Of a DNA stretch of 64,000 nucleotides, positions 28,748 to 40,408 are shown piece after piece. Each line of letters starts with the position of its first letter. The stretch's first letter is position 1. The stretch lies in assembly GCF_000421465.1 (NCBI RefSeq), contig NZ_ATXB01000001.1, forward strand, positions 1,736,001 to 1,800,000. Direction: 5' to 3'. The stretch comes from Methylohalobius crimeensis 10Ki. GTDB taxonomy: Bacteria; Pseudomonadota; Gammaproteobacteria; Methylococcales; Methylothermaceae. Below the pieces are notes generated by a model. It was not told the origin of the DNA, searched no databases, and saw only the letters and a program-made list of their open reading frames with translations. Made by a program: the position numbers and the translations under genes.

Positions 28748-29934
28748 AAACCGCGCTCCAGGTCGGCAATGATGTCTTGGATGTCTTCCAGCCCCACCGA
28801 TACCCTGACCAGCCCCTCGGAAATCCCGGCCCGTTGCCGATCCTCGGGGGACAGACGGCCATGAGTGGTGGTTGCCGGATGGGTAATGGTGGTCTTCACA
28901 TCTCCCAGATTAGCGGTAATGGAAAGCAATCGGGTATGGTCGATTAGCTTCCAGGCCGCCTCCCGCCCTCCGCGGACGTCGAAGCTCACGATCCCGCCGG
29001 CTCCGGATTGCTGGCGTTGAGCCAGCTCATATTGAGGATGGGAAGCCAAGCCCGGATAATAGACCCGCTCGATCCGGGGGTGATCCTCCAGCCAGCGGGC
29101 CAACTTCAGAGCGTTGTCGCAATGGGCCCGCATACGAATGGCCAAGGTTTCCAACCCGGCCAAAAACACCCAGGCGTTGAACGGACTCATCGCCGCCCCG
29201 CCGGTGCGGAGAAAGGGAAAAATTTCCTGCTGCAACAGATTTTCCGGTCCTACCAGGGCCCCGCCGACGCAGCGCCCCTGCCCGTCCAGATATTTGGTGG
29301 CCGAATGCACCACCACGTCGGCCCCCAGATCGATGGGCTTTTGCAGAGCGGGGGTGCAGAAGCAGTTGTCCACCACCAAAAGGCAATCCTTGCCGTGGGC
29401 CAAGTCCGCAAGCGCCTCAATATCGACGAGTTCGGTCAGGGGATTGGAAGGCGTTTCCAGGAACAGGAAGCGAGTTTGGGGGCGAATCGCCGCTTCCCAA
29501 GCGTTCAAATCGGTGAGCGCCACAAACGAGGTTTCCACGCCGAATTTGGCCATAAAATTCTTGAACAGCCCCATGGTGTTGCCGAACACCGACCGGGAGC
29601 ACACCACATGATCGCCCGCTTTCAGTACGCCCATGCAGAAACTCATGATGGCGGCCATGCCGGAGGCGATCCCCAAACAGCGCTCGCCTCCCTCCATGGC
29701 CGCAAGGCGCTCCTCGAAGGTGCGAACGGTGGGGTTGGTGAAGCGGGAATAGATATTCCCGGGTTGTTCGCCGGCAAAGCGGGCCTGGGCTTGATGGGCG
29801 CTGTCGAAGACATAGCTGGAAGTGACGAAAATGGGGTCGGAGTGCTCGTTCTCCGGCGTCCGATGCTGGCCGGCGCGGATGCTTTGGGTCTGGATCCCGT
29901 ATTGATTCCAATCTGTAATTTTAGACTCGCTCAT
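28744..29934 (-). CDS. metZ: O-succinylhomoserine sulfhydrylase
   Basis: This 396-residue PLP enzyme of the Cys/Met metabolism family makes homocysteine from O-succinylhomoserine and sulfide. The PLP lysine lies in [13 protein letters not shown], and the family signature follows. The N-terminus [20 protein letters not shown] is typical of MetZ. It follows purF on the minus strand, the same order as in many Pseudomonas-like genomes. MetB/MetC-type activities are less likely. Confidence 0.92.
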   Translation of the reverse strand: MSESKITDWNQYGIQTQSIRAGQHRTPENEHSDPIFVTSSYVFDSAHQAQARFAGEQPGNIYSRFTNPTVRTFEERLAAMEGGERCLGIASGMAAIMSFCMGVLKAGDHVVCSRSVFGNTMGLFKNFMAKFGVETSFVALTDLNAWEAAIRPQTRFLFLETPSNPLTELVDIEALADLAHGKDCLLVVDNCFCTPALQKPIDLGADVVVHSATKYLDGQGRCVGGALVGPENLLQQEIFPFLRTGGAAMSPFNAWVFLAGLETLAIRMRAHCDNALKLARWLEDHPRIERVYYPGLASHPQYELAQRQQSGAGGIVSFDVRGGREAAWKLIDHTRLLSITANLGDVKTTITHPATTTHGRLSPEDRQRAGISEGLVRVSVGLEDIQDIIADLERGL

Positions 29935-29946
29935 GACCGCTCTTTC

Positions 29947-31458
29947 CTAGACTGAGTTGGGTAAATCGATCACGTTGGTGTAGATCCGGGAGTTTTCGGT
30001 TCGATTGGCATCGGACCGGTGACGGCTCAACTTTTCCAAGTATTCCTGGGTTATGTCGCCAGTCACATATTCGCCGCTGAAGCAACTGGTCTCGAAGCGC
30101 TCGATCTTGGGGTTACCGCGTCGCACGGCCTTGGCGAGATCCCCCAGATCCTGATAGATCAACCAATCCGCGCCCAGGAGGGACTCCACCTCCGCTTCGC
30201 TGCGCCCGTGAGCGATCAATTCGTGGGCGGCGGGCATGTCGATGCCATACACGTAGGGATGGCGCACCGGAGGCGAGGCGGAAGCGAAATAAACTTGTTT
30301 GGCGCCGGCATCCCGGGCCATCTGAATGATCTGCTGGGAGGTGGTGCCGCGGACGATGGAATCGTCCACCAGGAGCACGTTTTTGCCCTTGAACTCCAAA
30401 TCGATCGGATTGAGTTTACGCCGCACCGATTTCTGCCGCAGCTGTTGCCCGGGCATGATGAAGGTACGGCCCACGTAGCGATTCTTGATGAATCCTTCCC
30501 GATACTTGACCCCCAGACGACTGGCCAATTCCATCGCGGAAGTGCGGCTGGTATCGGGGATGGGAATGACCACATCGATATCGTGGTCGGGACGCTGCCG
30601 CAGAATTTTGTCCGCCAGCTTCTCCCCCATCCGGAGCCTGGCTTTGTGGATGGAAATCTTATCGATCATCGAATCGGGCCGGGCGAAATAGACGAACTCG
30701 AACATGCACGGGACATGAGAGGTCGTCTTGGCGCACTGACGACTGTGCAAACGGCCGTTTTTTTCGATGAATACCGCCTCGCCGGGCTCGATATCGCGCA
30801 CCACCTCGAAGCCCAACACATCCAAGGCGACGCTTTCGGAGGCGATCATGTATTCAAGGCCCTGGGCGGATTCACGCCGACCGATCACCGCCGGCCGGAT
30901 GCCGTAAGGGTCGCGAAATCCCAGAATCCCGAAACCGGTGATCATCGCCGCCACCGCATAGGCACCCCGGCAGCGTCGGTGGACTTCGGAAACCGCATCG
31001 AACACGTCGTTCACGTCCAGACGCAGTTTGCCTTGGCGCTGCAGTTCATGGGCGAACACGTTGAGCAGAATCTCCGAGTCGGAGTCGGTATTGATATGGC
31101 GCTGATCCTGGAGAAAAATCTCTTGCTTGAGTTGGTCGGCGTTGGTGAGATTCCCGTTATGCCCCAAGACGATCCCGTAGGGGGAATTGACGTAGAACGG
31201 TTGCGCCTCGGCGGGGCTGGTGCAGCCGGCAGTGGGATAACGCACGTGGCCGATCCCCATGGTTCCCGGAAGATTCAGCATGTGCTCGCTCTGAAACACA
31301 TCCCGGACCAAGCCCCGATCCTTTCGTAGATAAAATCGCCCCCCCTCGTAAGTGACGATCCCGGCGGCATCCTGGCCGCGATGTTGAAGAACGGTCAGGG
31401 CTTCATACAATTCCTGGTTGACGGGAGAATGGGAGACGATACCGACAATTCCGCACAT
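29947..31458 (-). CDS. purF: Amidophosphoribosyltransferase
   Basis: This 503-residue enzyme carries out the first step of purine synthesis. After the initiator Met the catalytic Cys2 begins [16 protein letters not shown], and the PRPP-binding loop is [13 protein letters not shown]. The frame is open to 31548, but only ATG 31458 exposes the nucleophilic N-terminal cysteine. It follows cvpA by 19 bp, forming the conserved cvpA-purF unit. Confidence 0.97.
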   Translation of the reverse strand: MCGIVGIVSHSPVNQELYEALTVLQHRGQDAAGIVTYEGGRFYLRKDRGLVRDVFQSEHMLNLPGTMGIGHVRYPTAGCTSPAEAQPFYVNSPYGIVLGHNGNLTNADQLKQEIFLQDQRHINTDSDSEILLNVFAHELQRQGKLRLDVNDVFDAVSEVHRRCRGAYAVAAMITGFGILGFRDPYGIRPAVIGRRESAQGLEYMIASESVALDVLGFEVVRDIEPGEAVFIEKNGRLHSRQCAKTTSHVPCMFEFVYFARPDSMIDKISIHKARLRMGEKLADKILRQRPDHDIDVVIPIPDTSRTSAMELASRLGVKYREGFIKNRYVGRTFIMPGQQLRQKSVRRKLNPIDLEFKGKNVLLVDDSIVRGTTSQQIIQMARDAGAKQVYFASASPPVRHPYVYGIDMPAAHELIAHGRSEAEVESLLGADWLIYQDLGDLAKAVRRGNPKIERFETSCFSGEYVTGDITQEYLEKLSRHRSDANRTENSRIYTNVIDLPNSV

Positions 31459-31477
31459 ATTTTCTAACCCAATAAAA

Positions 31478-31969
31478 TCAGCGAGTGTGCACCAAATGCA
31501 AATAATCCTGAGGCTGGAAATGGCCAAAGACGGCGGCCCAGCGCTCAAGGGGAGGTAAAAGACGGGAATCCCGCCACCATGGTTCTCGATCCAGTTGGTA
31601 GGTACTCGCCCATAAAACCAGGATCAAAACCACCAGCAAGCCCCGTGCGCCGCCGAATAAAACACCGCCCATTCGGTTGAGGCCGCTGAGGAAGGAACGA
31701 TCGATCAGCGTGCCGAGGAGATAACCCAACACCTTGCCTAAGATCAAGGTAGCAATGAATAATGCCGCGAAGGCCACGATCGCCCGTGCGGACGCTGGAA
31801 TAGACAGCTCCTCCAAGCGCCCGGCCAGCGCTGCATAATAATGCAGCCCCACCCACAGGGCCGCCACCCAACCGATCAGAGAGAAACACTCCTGAACGAA
31901 TCCGCGCATCAACCCTATAAGCGCCGAAACGCAAATCACCGTTAGGATGGCGTAATCAATCCAGATCAA
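31478..31969 (-). CDS. cvpA: CvpA family membrane protein
   Basis: This 163-residue inner-membrane protein has about four hydrophobic helices ([67 protein letters not shown]). CvpA is needed for colicin V production in E. coli, and its general role is envelope related. It lies directly upstream of purF, as in E. coli. Confidence 0.92.
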   Translation of the reverse strand: MIWIDYAILTVICVSALIGLMRGFVQECFSLIGWVAALWVGLHYYAALAGRLEELSIPASARAIVAFAALFIATLILGKVLGYLLGTLIDRSFLSGLNRMGGVLFGGARGLLVVLILVLWASTYQLDREPWWRDSRLLPPLERWAAVFGHFQPQDYLHLVHTR

Positions 31970-32058
31970 GAGACGGTTATCCCGTTCGACGATGATGAAA
32001 TGAATCTATTGTAGCAAACCCTTATACCCATGCGCGGTTTCTCGCTCATGTCAACGGA

Positions 32059-33375
32059 CTAGGATTTTCCCGTTTTTTGGGCATCGTCCAGGGCTTTCAA
32101 GCGCTTGAGCTTTTCGGCGATTTTAATCTCCAGCCCCCGGCCGACCGGATGATAGTAGGGTTTCGGATTTAGACCATCCGGAAAGTAATTTTCACCTGCG
32201 GCATAGCCTTCCGGTTCGTCGTGCGCATAGCGATAGCACTTGCCGTAACCCAGTTCGCGCATCAGTTTGGTGGGCGCGTTACGGAGATGGATCGGAACCT
32301 CTACGCTGCCGGTGGCGGCGGCATCGCGCTGCGCCGCCTGAAAAGCCCGATAAACGGCATTGCTCTTGGGAGCGCATGCCATATATGCTGCCGCTTGCGC
32401 CAAAGCCAACTCGCCTTCCGGACTTCCCAGGCGCTCCTGGGATTCCCAGGCGTCCAGGGATAATTGAAGGGCGCGGGGATCGGCGTTGCCGATGTCCTCG
32501 GAAGCGATCCGCACCAAACGGCGGGCGATGTAAAGCGGATCGCAACCGCCGTCGAGCATTCGGCACAGCCAATACAAGGAGGCATCCGGGGCGCTGCCTC
32601 GAATCGACTTGTGCAAGGCCGAAATCTGGTCGTAGAAGGCATCTCCTTGCTTGTCGAAGCGGCGCACGCTACCTCCGGCCAGCATATCTTTGGCCAACTC
32701 TTCCGAGATCACCGCCCGATTCTTATCGTCACGGGCCAAGTCCACGGCGATCTCCAAAAAATTCAGCAAGCGCCGGGCGTCTCCGTCAGCCGCATCGATA
32801 AACCAGCGGCGAATATTTTCCGGTATTTCAACCGTAAGCTCGCCAAATCCTTCCGGCGTCTCCAAAGCGCGCTCGATCAGTTGCTGCAAATCTTCCGTTT
32901 GGAGCGTTTTGAGGACGTAAACCCGAGCCCGGGACAACAAGGCGTTATTGAGCGCGAAGGAAGGATTTTCGGTGGTCGCGCCGATGAAATAAATCGTCCC
33001 CTCCTCGATGTGAGGGAGAAACGCGTCCTGTTGAGATTTATTGAAACGGTGGACTTCGTCCACGAACAAAATGGTTCGTCGCTCTTGAGCGAGCAAATCT
33101 TTCGCCGCTTCAATGGCGGATCGTATTTCTTTGATGTTGGATAGAACCGCAGATAACGGTATAAATTCAGCATTCGCCACTTCCGCGATCATGCGCGCCA
33201 AGGTCGTCTTCCCGGTGCCCGGCGGCCCCCATAAAATCATGGAATGGAGGCGGCCGTTGTCCACCGCTTCGAACAGCGGCCGTCCGGGGGCCAGCAAATG
33301 ACGTTGGCCGACGAAGTCCGCCAAACGACGAGGCCGCAAACGGTCGGCCAGGGGTCGGAACATATCAGTCGCCAT
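32059..33375 (-). CDS. rarA: Replication-associated recombination protein RarA (MgsA)
   Basis: This 438-residue AAA+ ATPase of the clamp-loader type acts at stalled forks. Walker A is [11 protein letters not shown] and Walker [15 protein letters not shown]. The C-terminal tetramerisation domain carries [13 protein letters not shown]. It forms the conserved ftsK-lolA-rarA unit with its upstream neighbours. The coding sequence contains Ter-like site B. Confidence 0.96.
   Translation of the reverse strand: MATDMFRPLADRLRPRRLADFVGQRHLLAPGRPLFEAVDNGRLHSMILWGPPGTGKTTLARMIAEVANAEFIPLSAVLSNIKEIRSAIEAAKDLLAQERRTILFVDEVHRFNKSQQDAFLPHIEEGTIYFIGATTENPSFALNNALLSRARVYVLKTLQTEDLQQLIERALETPEGFGELTVEIPENIRRWFIDAADGDARRLLNFLEIAVDLARDDKNRAVISEELAKDMLAGGSVRRFDKQGDAFYDQISALHKSIRGSAPDASLYWLCRMLDGGCDPLYIARRLVRIASEDIGNADPRALQLSLDAWESQERLGSPEGELALAQAAAYMACAPKSNAVYRAFQAAQRDAAATGSVEVPIHLRNAPTKLMRELGYGKCYRYAHDEPEGYAAGENYFPDGLNPKPYYHPVGRGLEIKIAEKLKRLKALDDAQKTGKS
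33151..33166 (+). other. Ter-like site B
   Basis: The 16-mer AGATAACGGTATAAAT is identical to site C. It lies within the rarA coding sequence, so it is not a promoter element of an adjacent start. Confidence 0.65.
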
Positions 33376-34019
33376 CAGCCTTCGAACACATCCACGCCGG
33401 GGGGCGGAGAAAATCGGAACAGCTTGTCTTGCAGAGGCGGGTTGAGACGCACATCTTCAAACTGAATCCGGGTGAGTTGGCCGAAATTATCCGCCAGTTC
33501 CATCGAACTCAGCACCCCTTGACGCAGCTCCACTCGAAGTCGCCGAAAGACATCGGCCTCGTCCTTGGGGCGCAGCTCGACCCACGCGGTTTCACCACGT
33601 CGCCCCTGCTCGGAGACGATAAAGCGCTGTTCCAAATCCAGTTCTCCGCTCAGCAACAAAGCCGGTGCCGACCCCAAGGCGGCGCCAATGGTTTTGACCG
33701 TCACCTGCTCCAGATCCGGATCGTAAAACCAGACTTTCACCCCATCGGCCACCACCTCCTGCCGGTAGGGGGTTTCGTAAGTCCAGCGAAACTTGCCGGG
33801 GCGTTTCAGATAAAAACGTCCCCGGTTGGATTGGGTCACCTGACCGCGCTCGTCGATCACCTGTTGCTCGAAATCCGCGGACAACGTGGTCACCGAGGCC
33901 AAAAAGCGCTCCAATTCCCCCGCCGCCGAAGGCGCGCCTACCGCGGCCAGGGACCAGCAAGCCCACAGCGCGAACCAAAACCGCCCATCGATGGGCAAAA
34001 CCGTTCGAAAAAAAGCCAT
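33375..34019 (-). CDS. lolA: Outer-membrane lipoprotein carrier protein LolA
   Basis: This 214-residue periplasmic chaperone carries lipoproteins from LolCDE to LolB. A signal peptide ([21 protein letters not shown]) precedes the mature domain with the typical [19 protein letters not shown] and [19 protein letters not shown]. It directly follows ftsK and precedes rarA, sharing the stop/start junctions. Confidence 0.95.
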   Translation of the reverse strand: MAFFRTVLPIDGRFWFALWACWSLAAVGAPSAAGELERFLASVTTLSADFEQQVIDERGQVTQSNRGRFYLKRPGKFRWTYETPYRQEVVADGVKVWFYDPDLEQVTVKTIGAALGSAPALLLSGELDLEQRFIVSEQGRRGETAWVELRPKDEADVFRRLRVELRQGVLSSMELADNFGQLTRIQFEDVRLNPPLQDKLFRFSPPPGVDVFEG

Positions 34020-36464
34020 TCAATCCTCCACCGGCGGGGGGGCCAAAACCGTTCGTGAACCATTTCCCTCGGCTTCGCTGACCACGCCCGCGCTTTCCAT
34101 ATCCTCGACGATGCGTGCGGCGCGGTTGTAGCCGATCTTGAATTTGCGTTGCACGCTGGAGATGGATACCCGTCGGGTCTCGGTCACGAAGCGGACCGCG
34201 TCGTCGTATAGAGCGTCGGTTTCGCCGTCCGGTTCCCCTCCCCCGCCGGATTCGCTTTCGTCCTGGAAACGGGTGATTTCTTCGATGTATTGGGGCCGGC
34301 CGGTTTGCTTCAGATAGTCCACCACCTCCAATACCTCGTGGTCGTCCACGAAAGCGCCATGGGCCCGCTGCGGAAATCCGGTGCCCGGCGGCAGGTATAG
34401 CATGTCGCCGCTGCCGAGCAGGCTTTCCGCGCCGCCCTGATCGAGAATGGTGCGCGAATCCACCTTGGAGGATACCTGAAACGCGATCCGGGTCGGCACA
34501 TTGGCTTTGATCAGGCCGGTCAACACGTCCACCGACGGACGCTGGGTGGCAAGGATCAAATGCACCCCCGCGGCCCGAGCTTTCTGGGCCAGGCGGGCGA
34601 TCAGCTCCTCCACCTTCTTGCCCACGATCATCATCATGTCCGCCAGCTCGTCGATCACTACCACGATCACCGGCAAGGGCTCCAGAATCGGCCAACTGCC
34701 CCCCTCCTCCATGTCGCTGGCGCGGAAGAAGGGATCCTTGATCGGTTCGCCCTGTTCGATGGCCTCCTGCACCTTGCGGTTGTAGCCGGCCAAGTTGCGA
34801 ACTTTCAAGGCGGACATCAAGCGGTAGCGGCGGTCCATCTCCGCCACGCACCAACGCAGCGCCGATGCCGCCTCTTTCATATCGGTAACCACCGGGCTCA
34901 AAAGGTGGGGAATGCCCTCGTAGACCGACAGCTCCAACATTTTGGGATCGATCATGATCATCCGGACCTGTTCCGGCCCGGCTTTGTACACCATGCTCAA
35001 GATCATGGCATTGATCGCCACCGACTTGCCCGATCCGGTGGTCCCGGCCACCAGCAGATGAGGCATCTTGGCCAGGTCCGCCACCACCGGACGGCCGGAG
35101 ATATCCTTGCCCAAGACCAGGGTCACGGAAGACTTGGCCTGTTGATACTCGCGACTGGTGAGGATTTCGCGCAGATAAACCGTCTCGCGCTGCAAGTTGG
35201 GGATCTCCAGCCCCACATTGGATTTGCCCGGAATCACCTCCACCACCCGTACACTGGGGACCGACAGGGAGCGCGCCAAATCGGTGGCCAGATTGCTGAT
35301 CCGGCTACCCTTGATGCCGGGGCCGGGCTTGATTTCGAACCGCGTGATCACCGGCCCCGGATGCACCTCTTTCACCTCCACCGGAACGCCGAAATCCGCC
35401 AACACCGACTCCACGTGACGGGACATGGAGGCCAACTCCTCCTCGGAATAGCCTTGGCCGTGCGGATCGCCTTCATCCAGAAGCTCCAGCGGCGGCAGCA
35501 CCGTTACGACATTCTCCGGTCGAGTCGAGGACCGTTCCGGTGTCTTCTTCGTATCCGCCCGCTTGCGGATCACGGGTTTGACGGCCGGTTCTTCCGAAGC
35601 CGGTTTGGGTTCGGGCTCCGGCTCGGGAATATTCGGTTTTGGAATCTTCGCTTCGGCAGGCTCGGGGACCGCCGTTTTAGGCTTCGGTTCGGGTTCAGGC
35701 GCTACCTCCGGCAAAGGTTCCTCCGGCTCCTCCGGCAAGGCCACTTTGGGGGCACGCCTAACTTTTCGTTCCACTCGCGGTTGCGGCGCCTCTTTTTCCC
35801 CGGCCGGTGCCCTCTTTTCGGGTGCTGAGGTCCTTCGCTCCCGGACCCATTGCCAGCCCTTCGAGACGACGAAACCCCACCCCTCCAGCACATACTTGCC
35901 GATGGTTTCCATCAGGCTGAGCCAGGACATGCCCGTGAACAATGTCACGCCGGCCAAAAACACCACCAATAGCGCCAAGGTCGCACCCAGCACGCCGAAA
36001 CGCCCCAACAGCCATTCCCCGATCTCGGCGCCCACGATCCCGCCGGGGGTCTCGGGGAGATCCAACGGCGCTCGAATAAAATGGATATAGGCCAAGCCGG
36101 ACCCGGCCATCGCGGTGACGAAAAAGCCGGCCCAGCGCAAGGCCAGGACGCCCCAATTGATTGTCACTCGATTCCAATACACCAAAACGGCATGCCAGAC
36201 GATCATCACGGGGATCAAGAACGCCATCATCCCCAGCAGCGAGAGCCCGAAATCCGCCAGCCAAGCCCCCACCAAACCGCCGGCATTGGCCAGAGGACGA
36301 CCGGTACCGCTATGCCGCCAACCGGGATCCTCCAAATCGAAAGTCGACAGGGACAAGAACAGATACAGGCTCAGGGCCAAATAGCAAAATAATCCTATCT
36401 CGCGGAGGCCGTGAACGACCCGCTCCATGGTCTGGTCTAAGAAAGCTTTTTTAGTCTGGGACAA
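34020..36464 (-). CDS. ftsK: DNA translocase FtsK
   Basis: This 814-residue protein has four N-terminal membrane helices (within about 25-185), a Pro/Glu-rich linker (about 210-320), and a RecA-type motor with Walker [13 protein letters not shown] and Walker [13 protein letters not shown]. The gamma winged-helix domain ([20 protein letters not shown]) reads KOPS and activates XerD. It pumps DNA toward dif at the septum. The dif site at 21439 is about 12.5 kb away. The linker is short compared with the 1329-residue E. coli protein. Confidence 0.97.
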   Translation of the reverse strand: MSQTKKAFLDQTMERVVHGLREIGLFCYLALSLYLFLSLSTFDLEDPGWRHSGTGRPLANAGGLVGAWLADFGLSLLGMMAFLIPVMIVWHAVLVYWNRVTINWGVLALRWAGFFVTAMAGSGLAYIHFIRAPLDLPETPGGIVGAEIGEWLLGRFGVLGATLALLVVFLAGVTLFTGMSWLSLMETIGKYVLEGWGFVVSKGWQWVRERRTSAPEKRAPAGEKEAPQPRVERKVRRAPKVALPEEPEEPLPEVAPEPEPKPKTAVPEPAEAKIPKPNIPEPEPEPKPASEEPAVKPVIRKRADTKKTPERSSTRPENVVTVLPPLELLDEGDPHGQGYSEEELASMSRHVESVLADFGVPVEVKEVHPGPVITRFEIKPGPGIKGSRISNLATDLARSLSVPSVRVVEVIPGKSNVGLEIPNLQRETVYLREILTSREYQQAKSSVTLVLGKDISGRPVVADLAKMPHLLVAGTTGSGKSVAINAMILSMVYKAGPEQVRMIMIDPKMLELSVYEGIPHLLSPVVTDMKEAASALRWCVAEMDRRYRLMSALKVRNLAGYNRKVQEAIEQGEPIKDPFFRASDMEEGGSWPILEPLPVIVVVIDELADMMMIVGKKVEELIARLAQKARAAGVHLILATQRPSVDVLTGLIKANVPTRIAFQVSSKVDSRTILDQGGAESLLGSGDMLYLPPGTGFPQRAHGAFVDDHEVLEVVDYLKQTGRPQYIEEITRFQDESESGGGGEPDGETDALYDDAVRFVTETRRVSISSVQRKFKIGYNRAARIVEDMESAGVVSEAEGNGSRTVLAPPPVED

Positions 36465-36490
36465 AGCGAATTACTTATGCAGGCTAATGA

Positions 36491-37567
<1,077 letters not shown>

Positions 37568-37583
37568 CGAGATCCATTAGGGC

Positions 37584-38270
37584 ATGTTGACCCTGCTCGA
37601 CCCCGCCGATCCGGCCTCGTTCCCGCCGGTGGATCAAGCGCTCACCGAACCCGACGGTCTCCTGGCCGTCGGTGGGGATCTTTCGTCGAATCGGCTTCTC
37701 AACGCTTACCGGCATGGCATATTCCCCTGGTACAACCACGGCGAACCCATCCTCTGGTGGTCGCCCGACCCCCGCCTGGTATTGTTTCCCGAGCGACTGA
37801 AAGTCAGCCGAAGTCTGCGCAAGACTTTGAAGAAAAAAGACTATACAGTCACCCTCGATCGAGCGTTTTCCCATGTGGTCGATGCTTGCGCCGCCCCGCG
37901 AAAACGGGAAAAGGGAACCTGGATCATACCGGAGATGAAATACGCGTATATACGCCTTTACCAACAAGGCTACGCGCACTCCGTCGAGAGCTGGTACCAG
38001 GAACAACTGGTCGGCGGTCTATACGGCGTCGCCATCGGGAAGGTATTCTATGGAGAATCCATGTTCCACCGCCGAACGGATGCTTCCAAAGTGGCTTTCG
38101 TTACTCTGGTGAAATTATTGCAGAGCTGGGGTTACGGTTTGATCGACTGCCAGGTACGAACCAACCATTTGGTCAGCCTGGGCGCCGAGGAGATTCCCCG
38201 GCGCAGGTTCGTCCGCCTACTTGACGATTTATGCCCGACGCCGTGCGCAGAAACAGCTTGGCGGAATTAA
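37584..38270 (+). CDS. aat: Leucyl/phenylalanyl-tRNA-protein transferase
   Basis: This 228-residue enzyme adds Leu or Phe to proteins with N-terminal Arg or Lys, marking them for ClpAP. The signature GIFPWYNHGEPILWWSPDPR is present near residue 50, followed by GVAIGKVFYGESMFHR. It overlaps the next gene by 40 bp. No clpS or clpA lies in this window. Confidence 0.95.
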   Translation: MLTLLDPADPASFPPVDQALTEPDGLLAVGGDLSSNRLLNAYRHGIFPWYNHGEPILWWSPDPRLVLFPERLKVSRSLRKTLKKKDYTVTLDRAFSHVVDACAAPRKREKGTWIIPEMKYAYIRLYQQGYAHSVESWYQEQLVGGLYGVAIGKVFYGESMFHRRTDASKVAFVTLVKLLQSWGYGLIDCQVRTNHLVSLGAEEIPRRRFVRLLDDLCPTPCAETAWRN

Positions 38271-38968
38271 ACGCGCTGGAACTGTATCTGAGCGCCCCTC
38301 ACCCGTGTGCGTACCTGCCCGGGAAAACCGCCCAGATGATTTTCCTGCCGCCGGATATTCCCTTGTCCATGCCCACCTACAACCGGTTGGTGGGGGAAGG
38401 CTTCCGGCGCAGCGGGGACTTGGTCTACCGCCCCCGCTGCCCCGGCTGCAGCGCGTGCGTTCCGGTTCGAATCCCGGCTCGTCAATTCCGCCCCAACCGT
38501 AGCCAAAGACGTTGTTTCAAGCGTAATCAGGATCTGGAAGTGATCGCCAGAGCCCCCGAATTTCACCCGGATCACTATCATCTCTATCAACGTTACCTGA
38601 AAGCCCGTCATCCGGACGGCAGCATGGCGGATGCCACCCCGGACGATTACATGGCATTTCTTACCTGTCATTGGTGCGAAACCCTGTTCTACGAATTCCG
38701 ACGGCAAGGCAACCTGGTGATGGTAGCCGTGGTCGATCTTCTGGACGATGGCTTGTCTGCGGTCTACACCTTCTTCGATCCGGAATTGTCCAGACGGGGA
38801 TTGGGAACCTATGCCGTGTTGTGGGAAATCGAGGCCATCAAACGCCTGGCGCTGGAATATTTATATCTGGGTTATTGGATCGAAACCTGTCCCCAGATGG
38901 CCTACAAAAGTAAATTTCAGCCACAGCAACGGTACCAAATGGGGGCCTGGCGTGCCCCCTCCCCCTAG
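38231..38968 (+). CDS. bpt: Aspartate/glutamate leucyltransferase
   Basis: This 245-residue arginyltransferase-like enzyme adds Leu to N-terminal Asp or Glu, the second bacterial N-degron branch. The zinc or cluster-binding cysteines lie in CPGCSACVPVRIP. The C-terminal half has the GNAT-like YTFFDPELSRRGLGTYAV and YLYLGYWIETCPQMAYK. The start overlaps aat by 40 bp in another frame. The infA gene often found next is absent here. Confidence 0.93.
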   Translation: MPDAVRRNSLAELNALELYLSAPHPCAYLPGKTAQMIFLPPDIPLSMPTYNRLVGEGFRRSGDLVYRPRCPGCSACVPVRIPARQFRPNRSQRRCFKRNQDLEVIARAPEFHPDHYHLYQRYLKARHPDGSMADATPDDYMAFLTCHWCETLFYEFRRQGNLVMVAVVDLLDDGLSAVYTFFDPELSRRGLGTYAVLWEIEAIKRLALEYLYLGYWIETCPQMAYKSKFQPQQRYQMGAWRAPSP

Positions 38969-38975
38969 CCTCCTC

Positions 38976-39090
38976 TTGACCCAGTTCGCGGCAAGGTGTT
39001 TAGTCTCTTCTTAGACGTGTCGACATTCGCAGGATGTGCCGGAGAGGACGCTCCGGCGCTCATCATGAACGCTGTATAAAGGAGAAACCG
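38976..39090 (+). promoter_or_regulatory. Promoter and leader hairpin of pfp
   Basis: A sigma70-like pair TTGACC (38976-38981) and TTTAGT (38999-39004) is separated by 17 bp. The leader then carries GCCGGAG/CTCCGGC (39039-39058), and AAAGGAGAAACC precedes the start codon. Confidence 0.45.
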
Positions 39091-40353
39091 ATGGCCGCAA
39101 AAAACGCTTTCTACGCTCAGTCCGGCGGCGTCACCGCCGTGATCAACGCCTCCGCCTGCGGGGTGATCGAAACCGCGCGCCGACACCCCGACCGGATCGG
39201 CAAGGTTTATGCCGGCAGAAACGGCATCGTCGGCGCCCTGACCGAAGATCTGATCGACACCTCGCGGGAATCGGAGGACGCCATCGCCGCTTTACGCCAT
39301 ACGCCGGGCGCGGCGTTCGGGTCGTGCCGCCACAAGCTCAAGGGGATCGAGGAAAACCGGGCCGAATACGAACGCCTGATGGAAGTATTCCGTGCCCACG
39401 ATATCGGTTACTTTTTTTACAACGGCGGCGGCGATTCCGCCGACACCTGCCACAAAATCGCCCAATTGTCTGAAACGCAAGGATTTCCCATCCAGGCGAT
39501 CCATATTCCCAAAACGGTGGACAACGATCTGCCTGTCACCGACAACTGCCCGGGATTCGGCTCGGCTGCGAAATACGTCGCCCTGTCCACTTTGGAAGCC
39601 AGTCTGGACGTAGCTTCCATGTGCGCCACCTCCACCAAGGTATTCGTATTCGAAGTGATGGGTAGGCATGCCGGCTGGATCGCCGCCGCCGGCGGATTGG
39701 CCTCCAGGAAAGATTGCTCTATCCCCGTGGTAATCCTGTTTCCGGAAGTGCCATTCGACCCAACGCGCTTCTTGGGCAAAGTCGAGGCGGCGGTAGCGCG
39801 CCACGGTTATTGCTCGGTGGTGGTCTCGGAAGGCGTCAAAAATCCCGACGGCAAATTCCTGGCCGACGCCGGTTATACCGACGCGTTCGGCCATACCCAA
39901 CTGGGCGGTGTCGCGCCTCTGGTGGCGCGGATGATCTATCAGGAATTGCATTACCGTTGCCACTGGGCGGTGGCGGATTACCTTCAACGTTCGGCCCGCC
40001 ACATTCCCTCCCGAATCGACGTGGAACAAGCTTATGCGTTAGGCCGAATGGCGGTGGAAATGGTCTTGCAAGGTAGCAACTCGCTCATGCCGACGATCGT
40101 TCGGGTTTCCGACGATCCTTATCGTTGGGAAATCGGCAGCGCACCCCTGGATCAAGTCGCCAACGTGGAAAAGAAAATGCCCCAAGCGTTCATCGGCGAT
40201 GACGGTTATGGCATCACCGATACCTGCCGGCGCTATCTCCTGCCGTTAATCGAGGGGGAGGAATATCCCCCTTATAGCGAAGGATTACCCCATTACGTCC
40301 GCCTTCGAAATTCATCGGTACCGAAAAAACTGAATCAATCCTTTCACCTATAA
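39091..40353 (+). CDS. pfp: Pyrophosphate-dependent 6-phosphofructokinase
   Basis: This 420-residue phosphofructokinase has GGGDSADT in the nucleotide site and PKTVDNDLPVTD at the substrate site. PPi-dependent enzymes replace the glycine of GGDGS by aspartate, and this pattern plus the 420-residue length fits the PPi type. Such enzymes are characteristic of gammaproteobacterial methanotrophs, where they work reversibly in the RuMP cycle. The start ATG 39091 is fixed by AAAGGAGAAACC. Confidence 0.9.
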   Translation: MAAKNAFYAQSGGVTAVINASACGVIETARRHPDRIGKVYAGRNGIVGALTEDLIDTSRESEDAIAALRHTPGAAFGSCRHKLKGIEENRAEYERLMEVFRAHDIGYFFYNGGGDSADTCHKIAQLSETQGFPIQAIHIPKTVDNDLPVTDNCPGFGSAAKYVALSTLEASLDVASMCATSTKVFVFEVMGRHAGWIAAAGGLASRKDCSIPVVILFPEVPFDPTRFLGKVEAAVARHGYCSVVVSEGVKNPDGKFLADAGYTDAFGHTQLGGVAPLVARMIYQELHYRCHWAVADYLQRSARHIPSRIDVEQAYALGRMAVEMVLQGSNSLMPTIVRVSDDPYRWEIGSAPLDQVANVEKKMPQAFIGDDGYGITDTCRRYLLPLIEGEEYPPYSEGLPHYVRLRNSSVPKKLNQSFHL

Positions 40354-40384
40354 AAAATGCCGGGGACCTTCCCCGGCATTTTTT
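40352..40384. terminator. Bidirectional terminator after pfp
   Basis: The 11 bp stem AATGCCGGGGA/TCCCCGGCATT has A-runs before it and a T-run after it. It can serve both pfp and the convergent dynamin-like gene. Confidence 0.93.
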
Positions 40385-40408
40385 CACTGGTACTTGCATT
40401 CGAACGGA

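Noticed and set aside
30019-31329. 436-codon plus-strand open frame
   Set aside because: It is opposite purF, which is unmistakable.
34560-35828. 422-codon plus-strand open frame
   Set aside because: It lies fully opposite ftsK and has a low-complexity His/Arg/Phe composition typical of a GC-rich antisense frame.
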